A stretch of DNA of 64,000 nucleotides, taken from contig OZ029922.1 of NCBI GenBank assembly GCA_964023275.1, positions 671,501 through 735,500 of the forward strand. Direction: 5' to 3'. The notes under the pieces are model-generated. The model was not told where the DNA came from, ran no database searches, and worked only from the letters and a program-made list of their open reading frames with translations. The position numbers and the translations under genes are program-made. Below, in pieces: positions 50,901 to 61,480 of this stretch. The first letter of the stretch is position 1. The number at the start of each line of letters is the position of its first letter. The stretch is from Norana najaformis. Lineage: Eukaryota > Annelida > Clitellata > Crassiclitellata > Hormogastridae.

Positions 50901-53900
50901 TGCCATCCGCCTGAGAGAAACGGATTATTTCAAGATCAAAAGAAGTTTAATCACGAGCAGAAAGAAAACGTGCAAAAAACTAGAAAAGTCGGCAAACTCG
51001 TGTAAATAACTCCGAAATAGTAACAATCCGAACACGAAAGAATTATCAAAAGAAATTTGTTCCGCCTAGAGACGAACCTTGAAACCCAATAACGGGCGAC
51101 TACAGCATGGTTACATCACGTGCCCCGGATGAATCTTCCTATATGCAAAATACATGTAAACACATATGATTTTACGTTTTGCACTTCTGGGAATAACTTT
51201 ATGGGCTGGCATCCAGCGACGGCTGGCTTGCCATGTCTTCTAATTGTCTGTGTACTAAAACACACGATTATCAGGATTTGTTGGTCGTTCTATACAAGTG
51301 TGTGAGAGCTTGCGTGAAACCCACCTCCAGCTATATATGCTAGCATTTAGGTTAGCGATGAGCTCATTTGAGAGATTTTCGACTTGTCATTATTACAAAA
51401 AATATGCTTTTGTGTAGATACATAAACACATCGACCTATATATGTCGGCAACAAAATACTGCACTTTTATAATCGAGTTCTGAAAGGCTAACTACCAAAC
51501 AGCATTAGATCGCATCGCTTTCCACCAACACCGTCGCTTCAGACGTGGTTTCGAGATTGTATATTTAGTTTGACGCAGAGCTGCGATCATATCAAGTTAT
51601 CACATGGAAAACTAATTTGTTTTGCAGTGAACAGGTGTTCAAATAATTCGACGAATAATTATGTCAACAAAGGAGAATGTTTCGTCAAGTATGAAAATGA
51701 AAACCTGACTTGGTTTCAGGCCAGAGAAAGATGTCGTAATAACAGCGGTGATTTGGCAACGTTTAACTACGATTCAGGCACCACCGGTTTCCCCAATGAC
51801 GTCCCATTCAATACGTCCTGGCTGAATCAATCGTTGTCCTACTGGGTCGGCATTCGATACAAAGATTGGCTTTGGAAATCTTCCGGTTTGTTATCTACTT
51901 CTAAGTAACTTTTTCTGCTTCTATCAGTTTATATTCTTGTCATAGTTGATCATCAGATACAACATGTCAACAGTATATATACATACACATATGTATTACA
52001 TTTTCGGACTCATTATATAATAAAACTTTGCGTAATTAAAATGTAATCAGAATTTTCCCTTTGAATACACACTGACAATAAATTCTTTTTCAGTTTCCGA
52101 GCAGGGGTCTCTACACGAACTATGTTATCAGCCTTTGTCCCAGATAAATGAGTCGTGAGAACGTATTTCTCTAATTTTGCAGAGGTAGTTAAAGTGTCAG
52201 TCACCTGGTGTGTTTGCTATTCTTTGCAGATGATGGTAAAGAAGTCATTTACACCTGGTGGTCAAGTGAAGAACCGAACAATATTAATTACGAATGCGTA
52301 TGTGTGGACACAAACGGAGTTCCTGTCTGGAGTTGGACAGATTGCGACTGTAATGAACAAAGGCAATTTATCTGTCTTAAAAGTAGGTAAAATTTGATAA
52401 CTTAACTGTCTCCAAATTAAAAAAATAAGGCCAGTTATTTTTCTAATAAACAAGATTATTTATAATTATTCGCTTCGTGGGATAAAATAGTGTTGTTTAC
52501 GTATAATAATGAATTAAAAAGAGCAATTTCTCTTGTCCGATCTACATTATAACCATGGAAATTCTAAAATATTGTAGTAATGTTTCAGTTATCCGTGCGA
52601 CCACCGTTGTATTGTTATCTGTTAGTCATATCTGTATATTTATAGTTCGATAAAATTGTCTTTTATCGAACACCCTCTATTATCGCTCTATGTTTACGCT
52701 GTTATCGGCTGATGTTGGCTTCGTTCCATGCAACAAGCTCCCTCCACTTCTCTAAAATTGTCTTGGTATAGCTCCACACTAACCCGGCTGGCACGCTTTA
52801 GTTTTCTGTGTTCATGAGTTGCCCATGAACTGAAGATTCTTCGCTTGTCTTCTCTAATTAGGTCACGTCTTCTTACTTGTTGCATGGTTCAAGCTGTTCA
52901 AGCTTCTGGTTTTCTTGTAACTTCAACTCTATCTCGTATTATGGGTGCCTCGTTACGCTGTTTGCTTTGGTACTGTATTGTGTTCATCCTGGTCCTGCTT
53001 GCTAAATCTGGTGAAGACAAGTCTATCACTTTTACACACGCGTCCTTACGGTTTGGTCTATTCAAGAATTTGGCTCAAGCTCTTTCATACTATCTGATTC
53101 CCAGTACTGCTTATTCAATTCGGCCATACGTTCTGCTACTATGCAATTCCCCTAACATTATTTTCCGTCGTGGGTTAAATGTAAATTCATGTAAAACATC
53201 TTCAACGACATGTCATGGGTTGTCTATGTATTTGTTTCTGTTGCTTCTTTTGGCTGGTGATGTTGAAATCAATCCAGGACCTGCTAGACTTAAAAATTTG
53301 GATATTGGTCTATTAAACATTTGTTCCCTTCGTAGTAAAGCTGCCGTCCTTCATAATTTTCTTTGTGAGAATTCTTTACACATACTTGCTCTTACTGAGA
53401 CGTGGCTCCAGCCTAGTGACACACCTGGATTCATTTCTGATCTTACTCCCCCAACCTTCACTATGCTGAATGAGCCTCGGTGCAGCGGCAAAGGCGGAGG
53501 GCTCGCCTTTCTTTTCAAGTCATATCTGCCACTACGTAAATTCATTTTGCCTATTCCTACACCCAAGTCATTTGAGGCCCTAGCTGCTACGCTCATTTCT
53601 GGCAACAAACAGGTTTTACTTGTAAATATTTATCGTCCCCCATCCCTCTCTTTGACTGATTTTCTTGATGAATTCCAGCCACTACTCGAATATTTAATTT
53701 CCTCTCCCTCTGAAATAGTTATTATGGGTGACTTTAATATTCATATTGATACAGCTGGTCATTATTCCTCATCATTTCTTGATATGTTAGAAGGGTTTGA
53801 CATGAAACAACTTGTTACCTTTCCTACACATTATAAAGGCCACACCTTAGATGTTTTGATAACTCGTTCTGACTCAAAATCACTTCATTCTGTCTCGCCA

Positions 53901-56900
53901 CTTGAGTCGTATTTATCAGATCATATTGCAATTTCCTCAAAATTTGACTTCCCTTTTAAACCACCCTCAAATTATAAAACAATTAAATTTCGTCCTTGGC
54001 ATAAAATTGATTTAAACAAATTGAAGCATGATGTCTTAACATCTCCATTGTGGTTATCTCCTGCACAAACTGCTAGTGAACTGGCTATGCAGTTCCAGTC
54101 TACTTTATCTGAGCTCCTTGACAGACAAATTCCTTTTAGATCTAAAAGAGTAGTAGAGCGCACACCACAGCCTTGGTTCAACTCTGCCATTTCCGATGCT
54201 AGGCGTCACAGAAGTCGGTTAGAGCGTTGGTGGCGCCACTCTCGACTTCCCTCAGATCTCAGTAGGTTTAAGCAACAGTGTAAACTTGTGCGTAAACTTG
54301 TTTCTTCAGCAAAATCAGAATATTTAACTAACTTAATTGCCGAAAGTTCTACATCTCCAAAAACTCTGTGGATGGCTTTGAATAAATTACTACACAGGGA
54401 GAAATTAAATTCATCTTTTGGCGTGTTCTGTTCTACCCAAGAGCTAGCCAGTAAATTTTTGTCCTTTTTTGCTGATAAGATTTCTGGTATAAGGCTGAAA
54501 TTTAGTGGTTATTTGTTATGTGATAAATTTCTTCTTCCTAGTTCTTCTCCTCCAGTCTTGGATTACTTTCTGCCAACAACTCTTGCGGAGGTCCGCAGAC
54601 TCATATTTTCTTCACCTGACAAAACCTCTCTCCTAGACACCATTCCCACTTCTTACCTAAAAGAATGTTTTGATGTCCTTGGTCCAACCATTACGTCAAT
54701 AATCAATTTCTCGTTGCTTGAGGGATCCTTTCCTTCTGGTTTTGCTCATGCCATAGTTCATCCTCTGCTAAAGAAACCTTCTCTCGATCCAAGTGACCTG
54801 TCTAATTACAGACCCATCTCAACTTTGAATTTTATATCTAAAATTCTTGAACGGGTAGTCTTGAATCGTATGCAAGCTCACCTTTCTTCCAACCCACTAA
54901 TTTCTCCATTTCAGTCTGCTTACCGTAAATTTCATTCAACAGAATCTGCCCTGCTTGCTGTCCATAATGACATCATGTGTTCCATGGATAAGGGTAAGGT
55001 GACTGCACTTGTTCTCCTTGATTTGTCTGCTGCCTTTGATACTGTCGACCACTCTCTCCTTTTGCATCGTCTTCAACATTGGTTTGGAGTTTCTGGTCCT
55101 GCCCTACATTGGTTTGCTACTTACCTCAGCCCTCGCACTCAATCTGTATATTTAAATGGACATTATTCAGCCAGTGCCTCGTTGACTTGTGGCGTTCCGC
55201 AGGGTTCTGTACTTGGTCCTCTTTTGTTTACATTATACACCACACCTCTAGGTACTCTGCTAGACAATCATTCACTGGGATATCATTTCTATGCTGATGA
55301 TACCCAAATCTACATCTCATTTGACAGTTTGACTTGTCACTCGTCTGTGCAGCTGTTGTCTGATGCCTTTGAAGAGCTGCAGTCTTGGATGGCAGCAAAT
55401 AAACTTCTCCTTAACCCCTCAAAAACTGAATTTCTACTGCTTGGCACTCCTCAGCAACTTAAGAAATTCGAATGGCTTAAATCTGTAAAACTGGGTGATT
55501 CACTGATTGAGATGACTGATACTGCTCGTGACTTGGGTGTTGTTTTTGATTCAACCATGTCCCTCACAAACTATGTAAATGGTATTTGTAAGTCATCATA
55601 TATGTATATTCGAGACATACGCAGAATTAGGCATTATGTCCCCATGTCTTCCAGAATATCCTTAGCTAACGCATTGGTCTCCAGTCGTCTTGACTATTGT
55701 AACTCCATTCTTGTTGGTATCACTAAATCAAACATGCAGAAACTCCAAAGAGTTCAGAACTCCTTGGCTAGAGCCATAACAAATACTTCTAAATATGAGC
55801 ATATAACGCCTGTGCTTAAATCTTTACATTGGCTTCCTGTTCAGCAAAGGATTTGTTTCAAATTAGGACTTACGGTTTATAAAACATTGAACTATGGCCA
55901 ACCACAATACCTGAAATCAATCCTTATTCCCCAGACTTACCATTATTCTGCAAGGTCATCTGATTGTCTTTCTCTTGTCATACCTTGGGCTAGAACTGTT
56001 CTTGGTAAACGAGCATTTTCGGTTGCTGGACCAAAATTTTGGAATTCCCTCCCTGTGTCTGTTCGTTCTGCTCAGTCGCTCCTGTCATTTCGTTCTCAAC
56101 TTAAAACTTACCTGTTTCAAATTGCTTATCCACCATAGGCTGCCTCTCTGTCGTGCGGACTGACCTCCTGGATATCGACCTGATTGTGGCTTGGTTTTGG
56201 TGTGCCATCGGTTGATGCCTTGTGCATTAGACACTGGCGCATTAGAAGTTGCTAATTAATAATAATAATAATAATATGATTTAATTGAAGGAATACATTA
56301 TTGTAATGCCTCTTGGTAAGGAAGGTATGAAAACATCCTTTTTGAGACCCGCTGAAGCCCGCTGCTGTCGACTAATGTATATCGTGTTACCTCACTAGTT
56401 TGCTTAAGATATGTAAGCTTTTATGGGAATCAATCAATAGTTAATAGATCATTGGTTAAAATATCAAGTGACGTGACAGTCGATGTAATACGCCGTTGAC
56501 ATCACTCTTGGCAGCGAAGTTTTTTCTCGTTCGGCACGAAGTTGACTTTTAGGCGCTTAGTCTAAGTTTTTTCTTCTATTTATTCTCTTTTCTGTGTAAC
56601 AGCCAATGCAGTCACTCATAGACTCGTCAGTGGTACTTTTTCAGTGAAGTTTTTTTCTCAGAAAAATGAACTCTAATTTGAAATATTAATTTCTGGCATG
56701 TAATCACATCCAACCCTCCTCACTGATAGGCCTTCTTGTAATGTAATGTAATGTAATCAAAAATTTATAAAGCGCCACTTCGAGATAAACTCCTCAGAGG
56801 CGCTCCCGGCCCTACAACCCAGAAGAACTGGGAAATAAGAAGGTCTTCAAGCGCTTGCGGAAAAGAGGGGGAGATAGACTAAGAAGTTCCTGGCGTAGGC

Positions 56901-59475
56901 CATTAGGAAGCCCATTCCAAAAAGCGGGACCAACCACATGCATGTATAAGCATACATGTATATATACTGTATAATACGCAATTATCGACCGCCCAGATCA
57001 AATCATTAACTTTAGTAACCTATAAACTACACTAGCTGCTAAAGCTTTGACAGCACACGAGCGTCTATAGAGGTTCCCCAAAATTCATGTTACACCGTCG
57101 GTTTCACATTATGAGAAATTATGCGAAACTGAAACTTCAATATTATCACGTATAGATAGCCACGTTTCAGCGCCTTTGAGACGTTCTTAAAGGTGCCATA
57201 TAAGTGATCAGGTATACAAACACATACATTTACTTAACATTGCTGAAAACATAAAGAACTAATAGAAGAATTAATTCGTTGTTCAAATAGTCGTTCCAAC
57301 AACTACTGTTACAACCACTACTACGACAACTGCCAGTACAACGTCGAGTACTGCTTCTTTTTCCTCTGCAAATAGTTTCACGACGACTAACGGTAAGAAT
57401 GTACCAGAAATTAAGCAATAGTTCCTAATCTATGACAGCGATGATCCAAGAAATTTATTATAATCTAAAAGTAGTACTGTTTTGCAATTTATAAGTTTGT
57501 TTCTAAAGGCTTTTGATTCCTGATTCTTTCTTACGAAATATATCGTTTAAGAACTAGATGTCCCTATATTAAATTCGATCTCTTATTATCATGCAATGCT
57601 AAAATTGGATCGTAAATTTTAGTAGGCTGAACGTTTCAACCGCTTTGCTGACTGTTCTAGTCTGATCTAATCCGAAAACTTGTATAGCTCCAATATTGTG
57701 TTGCACAAGGCATTAATCGATGGTCGCTTCGAACCAGTATTCTAAAAACTCGCAATCGACTGGACAAACCCATGCAGTGAAGATCTGTGAGGCCCAAGAA
57801 ACTGGAAGGCGATAAGCAACTCAAAACGTAAGATTTCAGTCACAACCTAAAGAACATCACAGAACCAACGGGGCGAACAGAAACAGGGAGAAAATTACAA
57901 AGCTTACATCAGGCGACTGAGAAATACCGGGAACCTAGTAATGTTTTGGTTTGAAGAACAATGAGAGTATATGAGAAAGTTATCTGGTCACAGACATGTT
58001 TTAAAGTGAGAAAGATCTGATAATTAAATATTGTAAAATAGTTTAAAGTTATAAACAAAGCACAGAAAAATGACACCACCTTAAGCTATTCTTTTTTATG
58101 CTACTCGAATGGTGCAGTGTAAATATTACCATTTTAGTTGTCTCTCGATTCACTAAGCATTTCATTAATTAATTTCACTCTTATTATATGCATTTAATAT
58201 TTATATTAAAAATGTGTTCTTTGCAGTATTAGCCATTGGTTTGGGAGCCGGCCTCGGCGGAGGTGTTTTTATCATTCTTCTCATTGTAGTTATTGTCGTT
58301 GCAGTTACCTTAACAAGAAAAAGGTATCAATACAGACTTACTGCATTTCCCATTCATTAGAAACTATTATCTAAATGCGCTTATATACTAATGTTGAGTA
58401 CTAAATGGGGTTCTACAGTTTTGCGCAATATTCTTGTATTGTCAAATGAAAAGTAATAACGTAAATGTAACAGTTATTTACCCACTGTATTGACACTTCT
58501 CAAAAGCACAGAGGCAAGGTAGCACAATTGTTTACACTCCTACATAGGCCCCAACCGCAATATCATATGCAGGACATATGAAGCTCATAATAATGACAAT
58601 ATTCTCAAATGGGATTCATATGTCCTACATGTAGGCCTATAGGGTAGGATATATAAATCCCATATGGGAATATTGTATATGGGCTTCCTGTGTCATACAT
58701 ATAACATTGCTACTGGGGGAAACTCCTCAGAAACATAAAAGTAAATGCAACACATTTGCATACTTGATAGTTATTCGAGTTTTCAGAAACTGAAGGTGGA
58801 TAAGCAAAAAAGGTAAAAGTTGGCAGAACGAACAGATAAGATGCAAATAATAAAGAACAAAGCATCAGTCAAAATGAAACCGTGTTAAAATTCAAAATCC
58901 AACATAATCCATTTTAGAAGACCTGTCGAGATCTAGTAGGCTGATATATCAGAATTTAGGCTATGGTGGGTAAGCAAGGCTAAACAGATGAGTATGTAAC
59001 CTACCACAGACAGGTAGATGATAGATGCTTAGTGTCGATTACAACTGATGCAGTTGAATGTCCAGAATTTATGAAGCAGTCCTTATATACTTAATACCAT
59101 ATTATAATTTTCTTCTGGATGACAATGTGACTGCATGTTATATCTGCACTTTTCAGGCGCAGAAAGAACAATGACGTTGAATACCTAAATGAAGTTGAAA
59201 ACACAGGCGAAGATAAGAAGAACAAGACGCCAAACGTTGAATTTGCAGCAGCCGAGGAAACTGAAACTTATGCCCAGGTACTTCCAACGACGCAAGACCC
59301 AGTAAACAACAACAAAGCGCAAAGCAACATCATCTATTCAACTCCAGATTTTGATCAGAATCAAACGCCTGAGCGATCTAGCTTTGATCCGACCAACATA
59401 CGCCGAGGAAACGCGCAATCCATTTTGTTTGAAGGTTCCGGTGACGTCTACGCTAACGCAACCAGCGTATCGTAA
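47911..59475 (+). CDS. Two-CTLD type I membrane receptor, EPN-type CTLD2, ITIM-like tail (array member E)
   Basis: Eight exons, 459 aa: 47911-47944, 49159-49449, 50364-50489, 51628-51885, 52230-52382, 57291-57392, 58227-58323, 59157-59475; frame closes exactly. Signal peptide 1-21 ends PVSS. CTLD1 22-150 ends FICEYE. CTLD2 151-287 has paired N-terminal cysteines, YWVGIRYKDW, EEPNN and SWTDCDC. It is the only array member here with the EPN triplet of mannose-type Ca-dependent lectins plus a WxD motif, so sugar binding is plausible. Thr-rich stalk 288-321; TM from about 323 starts LAIGLGAGLGGG. Tail tyrosines: EYLNE (Y363, YxN), TYAQV (Y392), IIYSTPDF (Y414), DVYANA (Y452). A complete LINE occupies the intron between CTLD2 and stalk, same strand. 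Confidence 0.83.
48019..48027 (-). promoter_or_regulatory. ETS-like site in intron 1 (member E)
   Basis: ACTTCCTGG 75 bases after the exon 1 end, matching position and sequence in four other array members. Member A lacks it. Confidence 0.4.
52600..56276 (+). mobile_element. Full-ORF CR1/L2-like LINE inserted in a receptor intron
   Basis: The element surrounds the ORF at 52884-56138. Its 3' UTR (about 140 bp, with a CATCGGTTGATGCC block) ends in a TAATAA microsatellite near 56276, as CR1/L2-type elements end in short repeats. The left end is uncertain, somewhere in 52500-52700. Truncated relatives with the same 3' UTR occur at 17020-17290 and 44815-44995. Confidence 0.8.
52884..56138 (+). CDS. 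LINE ORF: 2A-like peptide, APE endonuclease, reverse transcriptase
   Basis: Intact frame of 1084 codons from this ATG (the open frame extends 13 codons upstream without an ATG; ATG at 52941 is an alternative start). Order: hydrophobic N-terminus; a leucine run and GDVEINPGP near residue 130, a perfect 2A-like motif; APE-type endonuclease with LNICSL, LTETWL, GDFNIH and SDHIAIS; RT with LDLSAAFDTVDHS, GVPQGSVLGPLLF and FYADD; C-terminal LQRVQNSLAR and LHWLPVQQR, typical of CR1/L2/Rex-type elements. 2A-like sequences, described from CR1-type LINEs of sea urchins and other invertebrates, make the ribosome skip a bond at NPG/P. No stops or frameshifts, so possibly active recently. Confidence 0.93.
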   Translation: MVQAVQASGFLVTSTLSRIMGASLRCLLWYCIVFILVLLAKSGEDKSITFTHASLRFGLFKNLAQALSYYLIPSTAYSIRPYVLLLCNSPNIIFRRGLNVNSCKTSSTTCHGLSMYLFLLLLLAGDVEINPGPARLKNLDIGLLNICSLRSKAAVLHNFLCENSLHILALTETWLQPSDTPGFISDLTPPTFTMLNEPRCSGKGGGLAFLFKSYLPLRKFILPIPTPKSFEALAATLISGNKQVLLVNIYRPPSLSLTDFLDEFQPLLEYLISSPSEIVIMGDFNIHIDTAGHYSSSFLDMLEGFDMKQLVTFPTHYKGHTLDVLITRSDSKSLHSVSPLESYLSDHIAISSKFDFPFKPPSNYKTIKFRPWHKIDLNKLKHDVLTSPLWLSPAQTASELAMQFQSTLSELLDRQIPFRSKRVVERTPQPWFNSAISDARRHRSRLERWWRHSRLPSDLSRFKQQCKLVRKLVSSAKSEYLTNLIAESSTSPKTLWMALNKLLHREKLNSSFGVFCSTQELASKFLSFFADKISGIRLKFSGYLLCDKFLLPSSSPPVLDYFLPTTLAEVRRLIFSSPDKTSLLDTIPTSYLKECFDVLGPTITSIINFSLLEGSFPSGFAHAIVHPLLKKPSLDPSDLSNYRPISTLNFISKILERVVLNRMQAHLSSNPLISPFQSAYRKFHSTESALLAVHNDIMCSMDKGKVTALVLLDLSAAFDTVDHSLLLHRLQHWFGVSGPALHWFATYLSPRTQSVYLNGHYSASASLTCGVPQGSVLGPLLFTLYTTPLGTLLDNHSLGYHFYADDTQIYISFDSLTCHSSVQLLSDAFEELQSWMAANKLLLNPSKTEFLLLGTPQQLKKFEWLKSVKLGDSLIEMTDTARDLGVVFDSTMSLTNYVNGICKSSYMYIRDIRRIRHYVPMSSRISLANALVSSRLDYCNSILVGITKSNMQKLQRVQNSLARAITNTSKYEHITPVLKSLHWLPVQQRICFKLGLTVYKTLNYGQPQYLKSILIPQTYHYSARSSDCLSLVIPWARTVLGKRAFSVAGPKFWNSLPVSVRSAQSLLSFRSQLKTYLFQIAYPP
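56755..56950 (+). repeat. Interspersed repeat, GCGCC-type
   Basis: Shares a TTTATAAAGCGCCACTTC start, a CAAGCGCTTGCGGAAA middle and a GGGACCAACCAC end with copies at 12790-12925 and 61275-61480. Probably a SINE or LINE tail. Confidence 0.5.
58548..58719. mobile_element. Foldback element (palindromic MITE)
   Basis: The two halves are reverse complements over about 80 bp each. The left arm has GGACATATGAAGC and CAATATTCTCAAATGGG; the right arm mirrors both, with 28 of 32 bases matching in the inner part. Ends read CCCCAACCGCAAT and ATTGCTACTGGGG. Lies in the last intron of member E. Confidence 0.65.
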
Positions 59476-59824
59476 TGTAAATGACTCAAAGTCAACAACT
59501 TCCTTAACTATAGTAACTATGTGATTGAGTGTATTGAGTAAACAATGTATGATCTGAGGGATAGCATACTTCACCAACTGATTGATATACCCTTATCAAA
59601 GTTTAGCCACACCTCTTAGTCTATGCTATTGTTCGTTACCTCGGATCATCAACCACTTAACTCTTTTTCAACACTGACGCCGAAACATTATGCATTCTTG
59701 TATGTGTATTTCTATGTATGTATACATGTATGTATCTAGGTATGTGTGTATGTAAGTACGTAGCCTATATGACTCCTTTAAAAAAATTAAAAAGGTCCTT
59801 AATAGTAAGACATGAATGAGAAAA

Positions 59825-59915
59825 GGCTTCAGTGGGATTCGAATCTATGATCTCAGCCCACGATCTCCTGCTTAATAAGCAGCTGCTTTAACAAATAGAG
59901 CTATGCATTCATGCT
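59825..59915 (-). mobile_element. tRNA-like SINE head or tRNA pseudogene
   Basis: Minus strand reads TAGCTCTATTTGTTAAAGCA, then GATTCGAATCCCAC, i.e. A- and B-box-like blocks at tRNA spacing. The predicted cloverleaf is poor. Confidence 0.45.
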
Positions 59916-60631
59916 TCAGAGTATAGACATACACATTGTGTATAGTCATACAATGAGCGTCCAGTTCTGTAAACGACTTCAGTTTCGATCTATGTCTTTG
60001 CGCCCCAACATATGGCTTGTGAATCATTTGATTTCAGGTACGCGATGAGTGCGTGATCCAATTAAGATTGAACGGTTGTCAGATGACCGCCAGTAGCAAA
60101 TTAGGTGTGCATATATGCATGCGTATATCTATGAACATATCTATATCTATTAATTTCTAAATAAGTACGCCTTAACATATAGGCCCTAAAGATAATGTAA
60201 CTGTATGCTTATCACCTATTAAAAGCTTTTTTAAATTTATTATTTCCAATTCAGTCTACATGTCTGATGCATAGAATTTCAGAGGTTGTTCAACGAGGAC
60301 AGCCATCTGTTTTACCCGGACTTTTCCATGATACCCTGATCCCCTTAAGATGACACTACTGTCAATGCCTTTAGCTCATGCTCCGGCACTGCTTTTAAAC
60401 CCACCATGGGATCATAAATAGTAAGTTAATCTGATACATGCATGTTGGTCTGCTGAGACGTGTCTTGCTCATGTGATTGACCTACGATTCATCGCTCTGA
60501 TGATAGGCAAAATATGGGCGTCAACAAATGCGCTACCTACTTACCTTACTTAAGGATATCCTAGTTTAATGACACAATTATGTTCCTACTGTGAAGGCCC
60601 TTGAGAATTAGGTTAGAAAGAGATACATCAA

Positions 60632-60765
60632 GGTAATTGTGACAGGTCTCATTCAGCTTCTAACTCACTGCAGAGGTAAAAGCTGAGTGATGCCTGTCAC
60701 AATTAATGCAATGGCAACAACATTACATTTGTAGATATCTGCAAATGTAGTGTTGTTGCATTTGC
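60632..60765. repeat. Two adjacent hairpins
   Basis: First: AATTGTGACAGG and CCTGTCACAATT arms around a 40-50 base interior with further pairing (CAGCTT/AAGCTG). Second: 60714-60759, a loopless palindrome centred at 60736/60737 with 23-base arms and about two imperfect pairs. Non-coding. Confidence 0.6.
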
Positions 60766-61274
60766 TCAACATAAATCGTGAAAACGCATTTTAAGCATTT
60801 AACAGTTCAAAGCAAAGTAGTTCCTCGAATTCGATCACATTTTCTAGTGTAAGCAATTCTGTTCAATTCGATCAAATTCAATCATATCCTTTGCTATCCT
60901 ATTCTATCCAATCCAATCCTATCGTAGCCCATCATCTTAATCTTAGGATTCGACCCAAATGACATTAAAGAACGCCCAGTACAGATGAGTCGTAAATTTT
61001 CAACCCGAATGATATCAAAGAACTGATCGAACGCATAAAACTTGGCCCTGTAATCCAAAGCTTCGGATCGGTACCGAGAACATACGAGAACCCCTTTCTG
61101 TCCAGGTGCTAGGCGTGAGTCAATACTGCTGACTGAGTGCAATAATTGTTGGTATCAAGAGTGAGAGCAAGGAGCAGAGATAGGTTGATTCTACAGTAAG
61201 GTGAATAAAGTAAGAACTGAGGTAAACTATCTAGAACGAGAAATATGCACTTCATTAAAACAATTGCAATTACA

Positions 61275-61480
61275 ATGGCAGATTTTTATAGCGCTTCTTA
61301 AAGTAAGACTCATAAGAGTCGCTCCAGACATGACAGCACAAAACCACGATCAAACAAAATGGTTTTCAAGCGCCTACAGAATAGAAGTAAAGAAAGACTA
61401 ATGAGCTTATGTCACAGGTAGCTAGGCAACCTGTAACAGAAAGTTGGACCAACCACAGCGAAGCTTCTGTGCTGCACTGT
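61275..61480 (+). repeat. Interspersed repeat, GCGCC-type
   Basis: Copy with TTTATAGCGCTTCTTAAAG, GGTTTTCAAGCGCCTAC and TTGGACCAACCACAGCGAAG. Confidence 0.5.

Noticed and set aside
52694-52885. Minus frame near the LINE start
   Set aside because: Overlaps the LINE 5' region antisense; no coding signature.
59825-59915. Possible functional tRNA gene
   Set aside because: A- and B-like boxes are present but the stems do not pair well; more like a SINE head or pseudogene.
60714-60759. Possible microRNA precursor
   Set aside because: Perfect palindrome without a loop; microRNA hairpins have a terminal loop and longer lower stem.
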